This document shows positions 1-7,013 of a stretch of 64,000 nucleotides of DNA, in pieces. A program made the translations under genes and the position numbers. Position 1 is the stretch's first letter; every line of letters begins with the position of its first letter. The notes beneath the pieces were generated by a model. The model saw nothing but the letters and a program-made list of their open reading frames with translations, did no database searches and had not been told where the DNA came from. Source of the DNA: CBDDHT01 sp965227905 (lineage in GTDB: Bacteria; Pseudomonadota; Alphaproteobacteria; Rhizobiales; Methyloligellaceae); assembly GCA_965227905.1 (NCBI GenBank), contig OZ245780.1, positions 682,001 to 746,000 of the forward strand, read 5' to 3'.

Positions 1-396
1 TGCACGGATGGCGTTGACCAGGGTTGCCATGCGATCCATGCCGCCGACGCGGCCATAGCGTTGCGCCAACGCGACGAAATCGTGCGACGAGAGCGCATAG
101 GCGTCAAGGCTGCCGGACTTGATTCCGTTCACCTTGAGAAATTCTTCGCCCGTAATATGGGGAGGTTTCCCGTCAGCTTCGCCAACGCCGATATTGATCG
201 AAGGTTCCCGATAATAGACGGGCATCAGCTGCGCGTGGCAATCGGTCAGGTGCAGGATGGTCACCTGGCCTTTGGTCGGGAATTGGAGAAGATCGTCTTG
301 GCTGATCTTGCCCTGCGCCCAGGATTTGCGGCCTTGTATGCCAGTAACGGCTGCTGTCGCGCAGGCAACACTTAGGAACTCGCGGCGAGAGAGCAT
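1..396 (-). CDS. soxB: SoxB thiosulfohydrolase, N-terminal part (runs off left edge)
   Basis: SoxB hydrolyses the sulfone sulfate from the thiosulfate adduct on SoxYZ in the periplasm, using a dimanganese centre. The first 132 codons are in the window and the frame stays open to base 1. The protein opens with a Tat-type signal (SRREF at residues 3-7), followed after cleavage by the metallophosphatase motif LHLTDCHAQLMPVYYREPS, which carries the D and H metal ligands, and later by GRVGGMDRMATLV. This matches the start of the SoxB family closely. ATG at 396 is preceded by GAGG eight or so bases upstream. It is the last visible gene of the minus-strand order soxY-Z-X-A-B. Whether soxCD follow is outside the window. 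Confidence 0.93.
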   Translation of the reverse strand, partial: MLSRREFLSVACATAAVTGIQGRKSWAQGKISQDDLLQFPTKGQVTILHLTDCHAQLMPVYYREPSINIGVGEADGKPPHITGEEFLKVNGIKSGSLDAYALSSHDFVALAQRYGRVGGMDRMATLVNAIRA

Positions 397-465
397 GTGC
401 GCCTCGATAGGTAAAGGGCGGTGCCGTAACGCGGCACCGCCGATACTAATGCAGTCAGTCGTCCG

Positions 466-1287
466 TCAGTTACGGACGGATGGAGTCTCAACCGTCAGGC
501 CTTGGCCACGCCATGCCAGATAAAGCTCCAATGCCAGATACTCCGGCGATCCCTTCTTGAAGGGTTTTGCCCGTACCTGCTTGTTGCATCCCGAGAAACG
601 CCGATGCAGAGAGCCAGGCTTTTGCCATTTCAGCCGATAGGTCGGGAAGCCATTGGATTGACCCTGGCTGAGAGTGTTCATTCGGATTTTCTGGCCGAAG
701 TACTTTTCATGACAATGGGCGCAGGACATATCCAGCTGACCACGGCGTTCATAGTAGAAGGCCTTGCCCTTTTCGAAGAACGGTGCCGCCGGGCCATCGA
801 CTTTGACTTTGACCGGCGTGCCGGCTGATTGAGCTTTCACAAAGATCGTCATGCCGAGCATCTGCGTGGAGTCATACTTCCAAGGCTTTGCCTTCATATT
901 TTCTTTTCGGCAAAGATTGATGCGGTTTTCGACATTCATCAGCGATTTGGTTTTCTCGTCATAGATCGGGAACGTGGCTCCGACCTTTTTCATCGATGTC
1001 GCTGCATCCTTGTGACAGGTCGCGCAGGATTTTCCTGCTTCACCATCGACCTTCGTCCAGAGTTCTTCGCCCGTGTCGTGCCAGGCCATGGCAGGATTGG
1101 CAAACTCGTCATCCTGCATCGCCTGCGTTTCTTTCGAGGCAAAGTGGTAGCCGGACCACAATTCGTCAATTGGATGCCCGTCAGATGTACTAACGGATTT
1201 CGACTTCCCGTCGGCCGCAAGGGCCAAACCGGCAAATGCCAGCGCCGTCAAACCACTTGCGGCGCCTATGAGTTTGATGATTTTCAT
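466..1287 (-). CDS. soxA: SoxA, diheme c-type cytochrome of the SoxAX complex
   Basis: SoxA pairs with SoxX to join thiosulfate oxidatively to the SoxY cysteine. The 273-residue protein has a Sec signal (about residues 1-25), two CxxCH haem sites (C88-H92 and C189-H193), and the persulfidated haem-ligand cysteine C234 in the SGCNKQVRA context, with R230 and R239 nearby. Two CxxCH sites place it in the diheme class. The start is supported by GGGAGG seven bases before the ATG at 1287. It lies 69 bases before soxB and about 34 bases after soxX, so it is co-transcribed with them. Confidence 0.95.
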   Translation of the reverse strand: MKIIKLIGAASGLTALAFAGLALAADGKSKSVSTSDGHPIDELWSGYHFASKETQAMQDDEFANPAMAWHDTGEELWTKVDGEAGKSCATCHKDAATSMKKVGATFPIYDEKTKSLMNVENRINLCRKENMKAKPWKYDSTQMLGMTIFVKAQSAGTPVKVKVDGPAAPFFEKGKAFYYERRGQLDMSCAHCHEKYFGQKIRMNTLSQGQSNGFPTYRLKWQKPGSLHRRFSGCNKQVRAKPFKKGSPEYLALELYLAWRGQGLTVETPSVRN

Positions 1288-1321
1288 CGCATTCCTCCCT
1301 CGCTCGAGTCTCCGAGCGCCG

Positions 1322-1882
1322 CTATTCCTTCAAGGTTTTCAGATAGGCCACCACATCCTCGACGCGCTCGGCGCTGAGAATGGCGAGGCCTTTGCAGTCG
1401 CCGATCACGCGGTGTTGACCTTTGTTCACGTGAAACGACGGCATGATCGTGTTGGCGTCGGGGAATGCCTTCTTGGAACTCACGACAATCAGGCGCAACT
1501 CGCCTTCGGTGTAGCGGCTTGCGACGCCGTCGAGCGTCGGGCCGATCTTGCCGTGAAAGCCATATTTGCGCAGGCTGTTGATGTCGTCAGCCTTTGCTTT
1601 TGCCAAGATCTTCTTGGACTGATGGCATGCGATGCAGTTTCCGAGGCGGCGGTGGACCATCACTTTGAGGCCCTTCTCTGCGTTGCCCGGTTTGCCGGTC
1701 AGCGATTCGGCAATCTGCAAATCGATATGCTCACCCTTGGTGAGTTTATAAGATGCAACTTGGGCGACTTCGCCGTCCTTACATCTGCTTTTCTTTTTCT
1801 TCTGGGCCAGTGCTTCACCGACTCCAAAAGATACGCTGAGCGCAAGGGCCATTGCATAGGCCCACATTTTCCGATTCTTCAT
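1322..1882 (-). CDS. soxX: SoxX, monohaem c-type cytochrome of the SoxAX complex
   Basis: SoxX accepts electrons from the SoxA-catalysed thiosulfate conjugation and passes them to a soluble cytochrome. The 186-residue form has a Sec signal to about residue 26, one CIACH haem site (83-87) and a probable axial methionine in TIMPSFH (M147). A longer reading from GTG at 1894 is possible, but it would place the ribosome site GGGAGGA inside the gene; that site sits exactly upstream of ATG 1882, which I therefore prefer. Here soxX follows soxYZ instead of preceding it as in the textbook soxXYZAB order. Confidence 0.94.
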   Translation of the reverse strand: MKNRKMWAYAMALALSVSFGVGEALAQKKKKSRCKDGEVAQVASYKLTKGEHIDLQIAESLTGKPGNAEKGLKVMVHRRLGNCIACHQSKKILAKAKADDINSLRKYGFHGKIGPTLDGVASRYTEGELRLIVVSSKKAFPDANTIMPSFHVNKGQHRVIGDCKGLAILSAERVEDVVAYLKTLKE

Positions 1883-1941
1883 TATTCCTCCCACCCTAGA
1901 CGTTTCCCACTCCCGCAGGTCGCTTTGATCCTCCGGCGGCC

Positions 1942-2265
1942 TTAATTGACTGTAAGCGGCCGCTTTGCCGACCAGGATTTGCCGCTATCGTCCGTCCAGG
2001 TGAACTCGAATTCACCCGACTTGGTCGCTTTCATATGAAATGAGAAATATGGATTGGCCGAAATCGCGGGATGGAGCTTACCCTTGAAGACTTCCTTGCC
2101 GTCAAAAGTGGCCTTGAATTCATTGATAATGTTGCGGGGAATAAGTTTGCCCGTCTTCTTATCCTTGCGAAGGCCGGTTTCCATCTTGTGAGACATCAGT
2201 GTCTTCACTTCGATGATGTCGCCGGCCTTGGCGGTTTTCTGAACCTTGACGCGTGGTTTCGCCAT
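1942..2265 (-). CDS. soxZ: SoxZ, sulfur-carrier complex subunit
   Basis: SoxZ is the immunoglobulin-like partner of SoxY in the SoxYZ carrier on which thiosulfate is processed. The 107 residues have no signal peptide, as expected, because SoxZ is exported as a complex with Tat-targeted SoxY. Family signatures are MAKPRVKVQKTAKAGDIIEV at the start, the HKMETGLRKDKKTG segment, and a C-terminal FEFTWTDDSGKSW strand. AAGGAG lies eight bases before the ATG. It begins 11 bases after the soxY stop. Confidence 0.96.
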   Translation of the reverse strand: MAKPRVKVQKTAKAGDIIEVKTLMSHKMETGLRKDKKTGKLIPRNIINEFKATFDGKEVFKGKLHPAISANPYFSFHMKATKSGEFEFTWTDDSGKSWSAKRPLTVN

Positions 2266-2276
2266 TTCTTGTCTCC

Positions 2277-2750
2277 TTAGCCGCCGCAGCCGCCGATCGT
2301 GACCTTAACGGTCTGCTTGCCCATGTAGAACTTCCCATCGCTCATTTCTGCGATGGCAATAATGTCCTGCGTCTTCGCAAGGCGCATGCGCGATGTTGCC
2401 GTTGCCTTGCCGCTGGCCGGCGTAAAGAAGAAACTTGCGACATCGGGTTGTGGATTGCCATTTGCGAAAACATGGACCGACTTCACATAGTCCGCGTCAG
2501 ACATGGGGCTCTCGATATTGACGGTGAAAGGCACCGTATTGCCGTTTTCCGCGATTTCAGGGAGCTCCAGCGAAACTTTACCCACAACAGGTTTTGCGTC
2601 ACCGGCCACAGCCTTCATGGCCGTGTCCAAATCCTTAGCCGCTGCCGGAACCGTACCCAGTGGTACGACCACAGCGACTGCCGCCGCAGCAGTTGCGCCC
2701 AAGACGAACTCACGGCGGCTGAGCACGTCAATTCGAATGCGTTCGCTCAT
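2277..2750 (-). CDS. soxY: SoxY, sulfur carrier with C-terminal swinging-arm cysteine
   Basis: SoxY carries the sulfur substrate covalently on the cysteine of its C-terminal GGCGG arm, which is present here (C155 of 157). The N-terminus holds a Tat motif (SRREFVLG) and a hydrophobic stretch, giving periplasmic export together with SoxZ. An in-frame ATG lies upstream at 2780, but AGGAGAG sits about eight bases before ATG 2750, and the shorter form starts at the usual distance from the twin arginines. It is the first gene of the minus-strand sox operon, facing soxS across a 482-base divergent region. Confidence 0.95.
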   Translation of the reverse strand: MSERIRIDVLSRREFVLGATAAAAVAVVVPLGTVPAAAKDLDTAMKAVAGDAKPVVGKVSLELPEIAENGNTVPFTVNIESPMSDADYVKSVHVFANGNPQPDVASFFFTPASGKATATSRMRLAKTQDIIAIAEMSDGKFYMGKQTVKVTIGGCGG

Positions 2751-3095
2751 TCTCTTTCTCTCCTCATCGGTTGCCATCACACCTCACAGAGGACCAATGG
2801 CCCGTCTGAAGACGCGCGGATAAACCGCGCCGGAACCTCATAATCAAGTGGGAGTTATGACGTGTGCCGGTGTTCGCTGGGGTGCAATTGGACATGCCCC
2901 AAACCGACAGACTTAGGCAGAACCTTCTCCGACGAGAGATCCAGCCGATGCAGTAACGGAGATTTGAAAGCCCTTGTTTCCGGGCAGTTTCCGTTGCTGC
3001 ACACCCTCCCACTCTTGCTTCTGAGCCTAGCAACGATTGACAAGTCTGTCTCTAGGCCACTTGTACGCAACCATAATTCTGGAAAGTGATGCGAT

Positions 3096-3121
3096 CAATA
3101 TAAATATTGCAATTTTTGAAT
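3096..3121. promoter_or_regulatory. Candidate SoxR operator between soxY and soxS
   Basis: The 482-base gap between the soxY start (2750) and the soxS start (3233) is the only divergent promoter region of the core sox genes. It contains a perfect inverted repeat, CAATAT-aa-ATATTG, at 3096-3109 in an otherwise GC-rich context. Overlapping it, ATTG-N8-GAAT at 3106-3121 differs by one base from ATTC-N8-GAAT, the motif I recall for the homologous regulator SqrR of Rhodobacter capsulatus. Assignment to SoxR is inference. I see no other feature in 2751-3232. Confidence 0.45.
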
Positions 3122-3232
3122 TTGTTGGCAGCATGGTTTCAGGGGATAAGGTGCGTTGGTCCGATTTTCCGCTGTCAGACGTCATGCGGGTTCAGTGGAT
3201 TCGGGGACAAGGGCGCGAAACGAGTGGCCGCA

Positions 3233-3655
3233 ATGAAGACGATTAGACACTTGCCAGGCATGATCGCTGCAGCATCGGCTATGGCGGTCCTGATGCTGGT
3301 TCTTGCGGCGCCATTTACGTCGTCCGACGCGGCAGAACTTGTCATGTTTGAGCAGGATGGTTGCGAATGGTGTGACGTCTGGGACGAAGAGGTGGGGGTT
3401 GTCTACGGCAAGACGACCGAAGCAAAGGCGGCACCGCTTCGCAGAGTCGATATTCACGATGATCGACCTGCCGATCTCTCGGAAATCAAGCCAGTCGTGT
3501 ACACCCCGACTTTTGTGCTGACTAAGGATGGTCGGGAGATTGGCCGTATCGTTGGTTATCCGGGTGAGGATTTCTTTTGGGGGCTTCTGGGACAGCTGTT
3601 GGCACGTGTCACGCCCGCGACATGCAACAAGGAGGCGGCGAATTGCATCCGCTGA
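3233..3655 (+). CDS. soxS: SoxS, periplasmic thioredoxin-like protein
   Basis: SoxS is a periplasmic thiol-disulfide protein that reactivates the SoxY carrier cysteine in Paracoccus-type sox systems. The 140-residue product has an N-terminal hydrophobic export signal (about 1-34), a thioredoxin-like CEWC site (residues 44-47) in the context MFEQDGCEWC, a cis-proline region (VYTPTFVL), and the GYPGEDFFWGLLGQL ending typical of SoxS. Upstream in-frame starts exist, but the signal peptide begins at this ATG. No strong ribosome site is visible. It is followed 18 bases later by soxR. Confidence 0.85.
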   Translation: MKTIRHLPGMIAAASAMAVLMLVLAAPFTSSDAAELVMFEQDGCEWCDVWDEEVGVVYGKTTEAKAAPLRRVDIHDDRPADLSEIKPVVYTPTFVLTKDGREIGRIVGYPGEDFFWGLLGQLLARVTPATCNKEAANCIR

Positions 3656-3673
3656 TCTTTTGGCGATGCGGTT

Positions 3674-4027
3674 ATGCCTGACGCAATGACAACGGCAGCA
3701 ACACTTCCAGCCACAACCCTGACCATCAGCGATTTGGAGGACATGGCCGAGCATGCGCGTGCGGCAACGGACCTGCTCAAAGCGCTGGCCCACGAGACCC
3801 GACTTATGATCCTTTGTCAGTTGGTCGAAGGCGAGAAGTCTGTAAGTGAGTTGGAGCGCTTGATGAACTTGCGTCAGCCAAGCGTCTCTCAGCAACTGGC
3901 GCGATTGCGGTTCGACGGCCTCGTATCGACACGGCGCGAAGGCAAGACCATCTATTACTCGCTCGCGAGTACGCAGGCGAAGCATGTAATCTCTCTGCTC
4001 TATGAGCTCTACTGCAAACAGGATTGA
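3674..4027 (+). CDS. soxR: SoxR, ArsR-family persulfide-responsive repressor
   Basis: This 117-residue winged-helix protein of the ArsR family is the likely repressor of the sox genes. The helix-turn-helix is at about 57-85 (KSVSELERLMNLRQPSVSQQ) and the wing contains RREGKTIYYSL. It keeps the cysteine pair that marks the SqrR/BigR/SoxR subgroup, C48 (LMILCQL) and C114 (YELYCKQD), which form an intramolecular tetrasulfide with persulfide in SqrR. It therefore probably derepresses the locus when reactive sulfur species accumulate. M5 (3686) is an alternative start. The ArsR metal-binding motif ELCVCDL is absent. Confidence 0.88.
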   Translation: MPDAMTTAATLPATTLTISDLEDMAEHARAATDLLKALAHETRLMILCQLVEGEKSVSELERLMNLRQPSVSQQLARLRFDGLVSTRREGKTIYYSLASTQAKHVISLLYELYCKQD

Positions 4028-4090
4028 GCGGGGCTGAGGTTGGTCTCTCTTCGGTAGTTTTCAGGTTCCACGTGGGATTGGGCTGTGTTG

Positions 4091-4240
4091 CTGGTGCTTT
4101 CCGGCGGGATGGTGCCGTGGTTTTGAGATCTGGTTTATTTCGCTCACGGCTAATCCGCGCTGGCGCGCGGGCCTCCGCGGGGGCGCCCTGACCGGGCGGC
4201 GGCCGCTTGGCCTTGCCTCGCTAGTCGCTCGGTTATTCTT
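4091..4240 (-). repeat. Dispersed intergenic repeat, copy A1 (full, reverse)
   Basis: This is a full-length copy of the GC-rich repeat family, read on the minus strand. Landmarks in order are AATAACCGAGCGAC, a long GC-rich inverted segment around GCGCCCCCGCGGAGGC, the conserved box GCCGTGAGCGAAATAAAC, and a tail ending GGAAAGCACCAG. It faces copy A2, and the 60 bases between them contain a further short stem, ATCGTGCCG/CGGCACGAT. Related copies lie at 4303, 4446, 4626/8114, 29060, 29270 and around 32.54 kb. Confidence 0.85.
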
Positions 4241-4302
4241 AGCTCCATCTGAGATCGTGCCGCATGGCTGGTGACATACGGCACGATTTCGGATGGGTCC
4301 GA

Positions 4303-4415
4303 GACAACCGCGCCTTAGTGGTGCGGCAAGCGCGACCGCGCGCCAGCGCGGATTAGCCGTGAGCGAAATAAACCAGATCTCAAAACCACGGTCTGATCTC
4401 GCCGGACAGCACCAG
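4303..4415 (+). repeat. Dispersed intergenic repeat, copy A2 (internally deleted)
   Basis: This forward copy starts at ACAACCGCGCC and ends CGGACAGCACCAG. Compared with copy A3 it lacks about 36 bases of the GC-rich arm: GCGACCGCGCGCC passes directly to AGCGCGG. The box GCCGTGAGCGAAATAAAC and the tail are intact. A segment beginning GCTATTCCCAAGATTG then leads into copy A3, and is repeated again between A3 and A4, so A2-A4 form a short tandem array. Confidence 0.82.
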
Positions 4416-4445
4416 GCTATTCCCAAGATTGACCATGTGATCACG

Positions 4446-4594
4446 GACAACCGCGCCTTAGTGGCGCGGCAAGCGCGACCGCGCGCCGGCCGGTCAGGCC
4501 GCCCCCGCGGAGGCCCGCGCATCGGCGCGGAATAGCCGTGAGCGAAAAAAACCAGATCTCAAAACCACGATCTGTTCTCACCGGACAGCACCAG
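4446..4594 (+). repeat. Dispersed intergenic repeat, copy A3 (full, forward)
   Basis: This is a full forward copy. At 4468-4475 it carries a single GGCAAGCG followed by CGACCGCGCGCC. That site is the undisturbed equivalent of the position where the mobile element at 4655-8113 inserted in the next copy (A4), so A3 serves as an internal empty-site reference. The conserved box here reads GTGAGCGAAAAAAACC, one base different from the others. Confidence 0.85.
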
Positions 4595-4625
4595 GCTATT
4601 CCCAAGATTGAGCATGTGATCACGG

Positions 4626-4654
4626 ACAACCGCGCCTCAGTGGTGCGGCAAGCG
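4626..4654 (+). repeat. Dispersed intergenic repeat, copy A4, left part (interrupted)
   Basis: These are the first 29 bases of a fourth forward copy, matching A3 up to GGCAAGCG, where the IS1595-type element begins. The rest of the copy resumes at 8114. The last eight bases, 4647-4654, are the left target-site duplication. Confidence 0.85.
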
Positions 4655-4685
4655 CGGCATTAGGCAGCAAGCGCACCAAGAATTC
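4655..4685 (+). repeat. Left terminal inverted repeat of the IS1595-type element
   Basis: This 31 bp end matches the reverse complement of 8083-8113 at 29 positions; the mismatches are at positions 11 (C/T) and 28 (A/T). Similarity stops just inside position 31. The outer flank is the target duplication GGCAAGCG at 4647-4654. Confidence 0.9.
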
Positions 4686-4722
4686 GGTGGCTTCCGTTCT
4701 CTAACTTAAAGAAAATCGGCTC

Positions 4723-5157
4723 ATGTCCGAGCCTCATGTAATGACTGCCCTCATCCGCAAGCGATCCGAGCTAGCGGGCCAGATCCAACACACCCAGGAC
4801 CAGCTCCGTCAGTTGTATATCGACTTGGGCAACGTAGACGCCACGCTCAAACTGTTCGATCCAGAGATAGACATAGAGCGCATCAAGGCCCGTTCGGTTC
4901 GAGACCCAAATAGAGCCCAGAAAGGCGAAGTCGCGCGCATCGTCATGGAGACGTTGCGGAACGCCAGCCGCCCCTTGTCGTCGACTGAGATCGCCGAGAG
5001 GGTTGTGGCGGAACGCGGGCTCGATACCGAGAACAAACAGTTGCTCAAGCAAATCGCCAAGCGGACCGGATCGTGCCTTCGTGGCTTGCGCCAGCGCGGT
5101 GTTTTGCGGTCCGAGCAAGGGCCCGGGCAGTGCATGCTTTGGGAAGTCGCGTCGTAA
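4723..5157 (+). CDS. Unknown passenger protein, coiled coil plus predicted winged helix
   Basis: I do not recognise a named family for this 144-residue protein. Residues 10-50 form a heptad-like helix (LIRKRSELAGQIQHTQDQLR), followed by a basic linker and then, at about 80-140, a winged-helix-like segment: LRNASRPLSSTEIAERVV reads as a helix-turn-helix entry, and LRGLRQRGVLRSEQGPG as recognition helix and wing. A DNA-binding role is inferred from that. It lies 37 bases inside the left end of the mobile element and is transcribed inward. No strong ribosome site precedes ATG 4723; ATG 4741 is an alternative. Confidence 0.65.
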   Translation: MSEPHVMTALIRKRSELAGQIQHTQDQLRQLYIDLGNVDATLKLFDPEIDIERIKARSVRDPNRAQKGEVARIVMETLRNASRPLSSTEIAERVVAERGLDTENKQLLKQIAKRTGSCLRGLRQRGVLRSEQGPGQCMLWEVAS

Positions 5158-5169
5158 TCTAGGTCGCGA

Positions 5170-5490
5170 TTACGCTGCATCGCGAGATTTTGCATGATCC
5201 CGCATTTCTTTAAGCAGCTTGCGAACAATGTCTGGAGAGCACTCAATCATCATGAGGTAGGCGCGCTCACCACCCATCGGCCGCGACCGCCCTTGTTCCC
5301 AATTTCGAATCTGATTGACACTGAACCCAAACTCGGATGCAAAGTCATCTTGTGAAAGTGCCAACGACAGTCGGATCGACTTCACGTCGATATCCGCGGG
5401 TACAAAGATATTAGCGGGCTCCCGATCACCACGTGCGATTTCAGCAGCCTGTCTCGCTGCTTCGATCAGTCGCTTGCCAGCCTTACCCAT
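5170..5490 (-). CDS. HigA/XRE-type antitoxin
   Basis: This 106-residue protein has a helix-turn-helix of the XRE class at about residues 38-75 (IRLSLALSQDDFASEFGFS followed by VNQIRNWEQGRSRP), as in HigA/NadS antitoxins encoded after their toxin. The ATG overlaps the toxin stop (TAATG), with GGAG about 10 bases upstream, so the two are translationally coupled. It probably neutralises the toxin and represses the pair. It is a passenger of the mobile element, where such pairs can stabilise maintenance. Confidence 0.82.
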   Translation of the reverse strand: MGKAGKRLIEAARQAAEIARGDREPANIFVPADIDVKSIRLSLALSQDDFASEFGFSVNQIRNWEQGRSRPMGGERAYLMMIECSPDIVRKLLKEMRDHAKSRDAA

Positions 5491-5864
5491 TATGCGATCT
5501 CCGATAAATTCGCCACCTTCCTCCGGACACTCTCCCTATAGGAATCGGCGATTCCTCCCAATATTTTCTTAAGTTCGTTTTTCTCCGCTTCAGAAAGCCG
5601 GATTTGTTCGCCTTTTGCATAGATATCCAACAAAAACACAGGCACGTCATCTCCCGCAAAGAAAGATACGACTCGCGCTCCGCCACGCTTACCCTTGTTC
5701 CCAAACGGGAAGCGCCTCTTCCGCGCGCCTCCAGTGCCGGGGATCAAATCACCAGCATCCGGGTTGCTAGACATATAGGTAGTAATTTTCAACCGGTCAT
5801 CCTCGCTCAGGCGCATCCGTCGCGACGATTTGGAAAATACTTCAGTTTCAATCACACAGTGCAT
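5490..5864 (-). CDS. RelE/HigB-type toxin
   Basis: The 124-residue product matches the RelE/HigB2 class of ribosome-dependent mRNA interferases. The pattern GDLIPGTGGARKRRFP, then GKRGGARVVSFF and VFLLDIYAKGE, is the usual HigB2 core, followed by SEAEKNELKKIL. Toxin-before-antitoxin order is the HigBA arrangement. The C-terminus is extended (about 25 residues after LKKILGG) with a basic ESVRRKVANL helix. Activity is inferred from the family; catalytic residues cannot be fixed by eye. Confidence 0.8.
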   Translation of the reverse strand: MHCVIETEVFSKSSRRMRLSEDDRLKITTYMSSNPDAGDLIPGTGGARKRRFPFGNKGKRGGARVVSFFAGDDVPVFLLDIYAKGEQIRLSEAEKNELKKILGGIADSYRESVRRKVANLSEIA

Positions 5865-5949
5865 TGCCCTTCGGCCTCTCAGGGTTGATGCGGCCCCACC
5901 ACACTGCGTAATTTACGTACCCGAAAAACTAGCCCAAAACAAGGCCAAA

Positions 5950-6909
5950 CTACGCCGCACGCTGCCAATACCCGGACCACTGCCTGCTAACCGGGTGTGC
6001 TAGCGCCAGACCGAGCGCGCGGTTTGCCAGCGCACCATTCGGTTCCCGGCAATGGTCCTCACGCCATGCTGCCTCATGCGCGTACTGGCCAAGATACTGC
6101 GGGCTGACGTGGTGATGCTGACCACGGATGCAGCGACGCAGACGTGCGAAATAGCTTTCAACTTGGTTCGTGCAAATGCCGCCCAAGCTGTAAGCCTCAG
6201 AGTGATTGATCCGGTACGCCTCGAACCGTGCATGCAGCACGTCCCAATGGCCTGCCTCATCGGCATAGATGCGAGCACAGGGCGTGGCGTTCTGATGAAC
6301 GTGGTAGACGCCATCGGCCTCGTTGCGTGTGACGAACGGCAGCGTGCGGCCACCACGCTGACGCATCGCGACGACGACGCGGCGCTTGCCTGTCTGGTGT
6401 TCTGCAAGACGGCGGTCGATGCGATCCTCTCTGCAGTTAGCCGGACGGATAGAACCGCCGTGATACTGGCCGTCAACTTCGATATCGCCTGAGAGCTTCA
6501 AACCTTCGATCTCAGCCGTCATCGCTTCACGCAGCTTGTGGCAAAGCACGAAGGCCGTCTTATGCTGGCAATCAATGTCGCGTGCCATCTGCAAAGCTGA
6601 AATGCCTTTGGCAGCGTTCACAAACAGGCAGATCGCCGCGAGCAAGTCCGTGAAGCTCATCTTGCGCGACGCAAAGATGGTTCCTGACGTGACCGAAAAC
6701 TGATGGTGGCAGCCCTTGCATTTGAACTTGCGGCGCGTCGTGATCTTGTAGGACTCGACGCAACCGCAACGGGGGCAAACCGGATCGCCGTCCGTATCGG
6801 CCCAGCGCATCTCGCAGAACGTCTCGTGAGCCTTGTCCTCATCCATCCGATAGATGGATTTGAGAGAAAGGCTGCGAGCCGCTGCCGAGAGTAAGAAATG
6901 CTGTGCCAT
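5950..6909 (-). CDS. IS1595-family (ISXO2-like) transposase
   Basis: This 319-residue transposase has the two-part IS1595 layout. An N-terminal zinc ribbon (C45/C48 and C64/C67, in CPRCGC and FKCKGCHHQFS) is followed by an RNase H-like domain with D146 (EVDGQYHGG), D217 (YADEAGHW), N248 and E251 (CTNQVESYF). The reading frame is open further upstream to 7050, but ATG 6909 fits the family N-terminus and avoids running through the divergent promoter. It is uninterrupted, so probably active. It belongs to the 4655-8113 element and would act on its terminal repeats. Confidence 0.92.
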   Translation of the reverse strand: MAQHFLLSAAARSLSLKSIYRMDEDKAHETFCEMRWADTDGDPVCPRCGCVESYKITTRRKFKCKGCHHQFSVTSGTIFASRKMSFTDLLAAICLFVNAAKGISALQMARDIDCQHKTAFVLCHKLREAMTAEIEGLKLSGDIEVDGQYHGGSIRPANCREDRIDRRLAEHQTGKRRVVVAMRQRGGRTLPFVTRNEADGVYHVHQNATPCARIYADEAGHWDVLHARFEAYRINHSEAYSLGGICTNQVESYFARLRRCIRGQHHHVSPQYLGQYAHEAAWREDHCREPNGALANRALGLALAHPVSRQWSGYWQRAA

Positions 6910-6921
6910 TGTACCGTGTCC

Positions 6922-6989
6922 GTTACCTATGTAACGTATATAGTACGTTGACGTGGCTCTTACAAGGGCATATGTATCGTTTACGATAC
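6922..6989. promoter_or_regulatory. Divergent control region with three inverted repeats
   Basis: The 104 bases between the transposase start (6909) and the DUF6471 start (7014) contain three AT-rich inverted repeats: GTTAC-ctat-GTAAC at 6922-6935, AACGTA-tatag-TACGTT at 6933-6949, and GTATCG-ttta-CGATAC at 6974-6989. Such spacing suits a repressor that controls both the transposase and its own gene. Which protein binds is not shown by the sequence; the DUF6471 protein is the obvious candidate. Confidence 0.55.
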
Positions 6990-7013
6990 TTTTCTTATCG
7001 CAAAGGATACACA

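Noticed and set aside
1942..2750. soxC and soxD within the window.
   Set aside because: No molybdopterin sulfane dehydrogenase or its cytochrome partner was found; they may lie left of base 1.
3182..3985. 267-codon minus-strand open frame.
   Set aside because: It is the antisense shadow of soxS and soxR.
4061..4522. Open frames inside the GC-rich repeats (also near 8108-8320, 29028-29595 and 32310-32708).
   Set aside because: They are stop-poor readings of repeats without ribosome sites. The similar peptides are explained by repeat copies.
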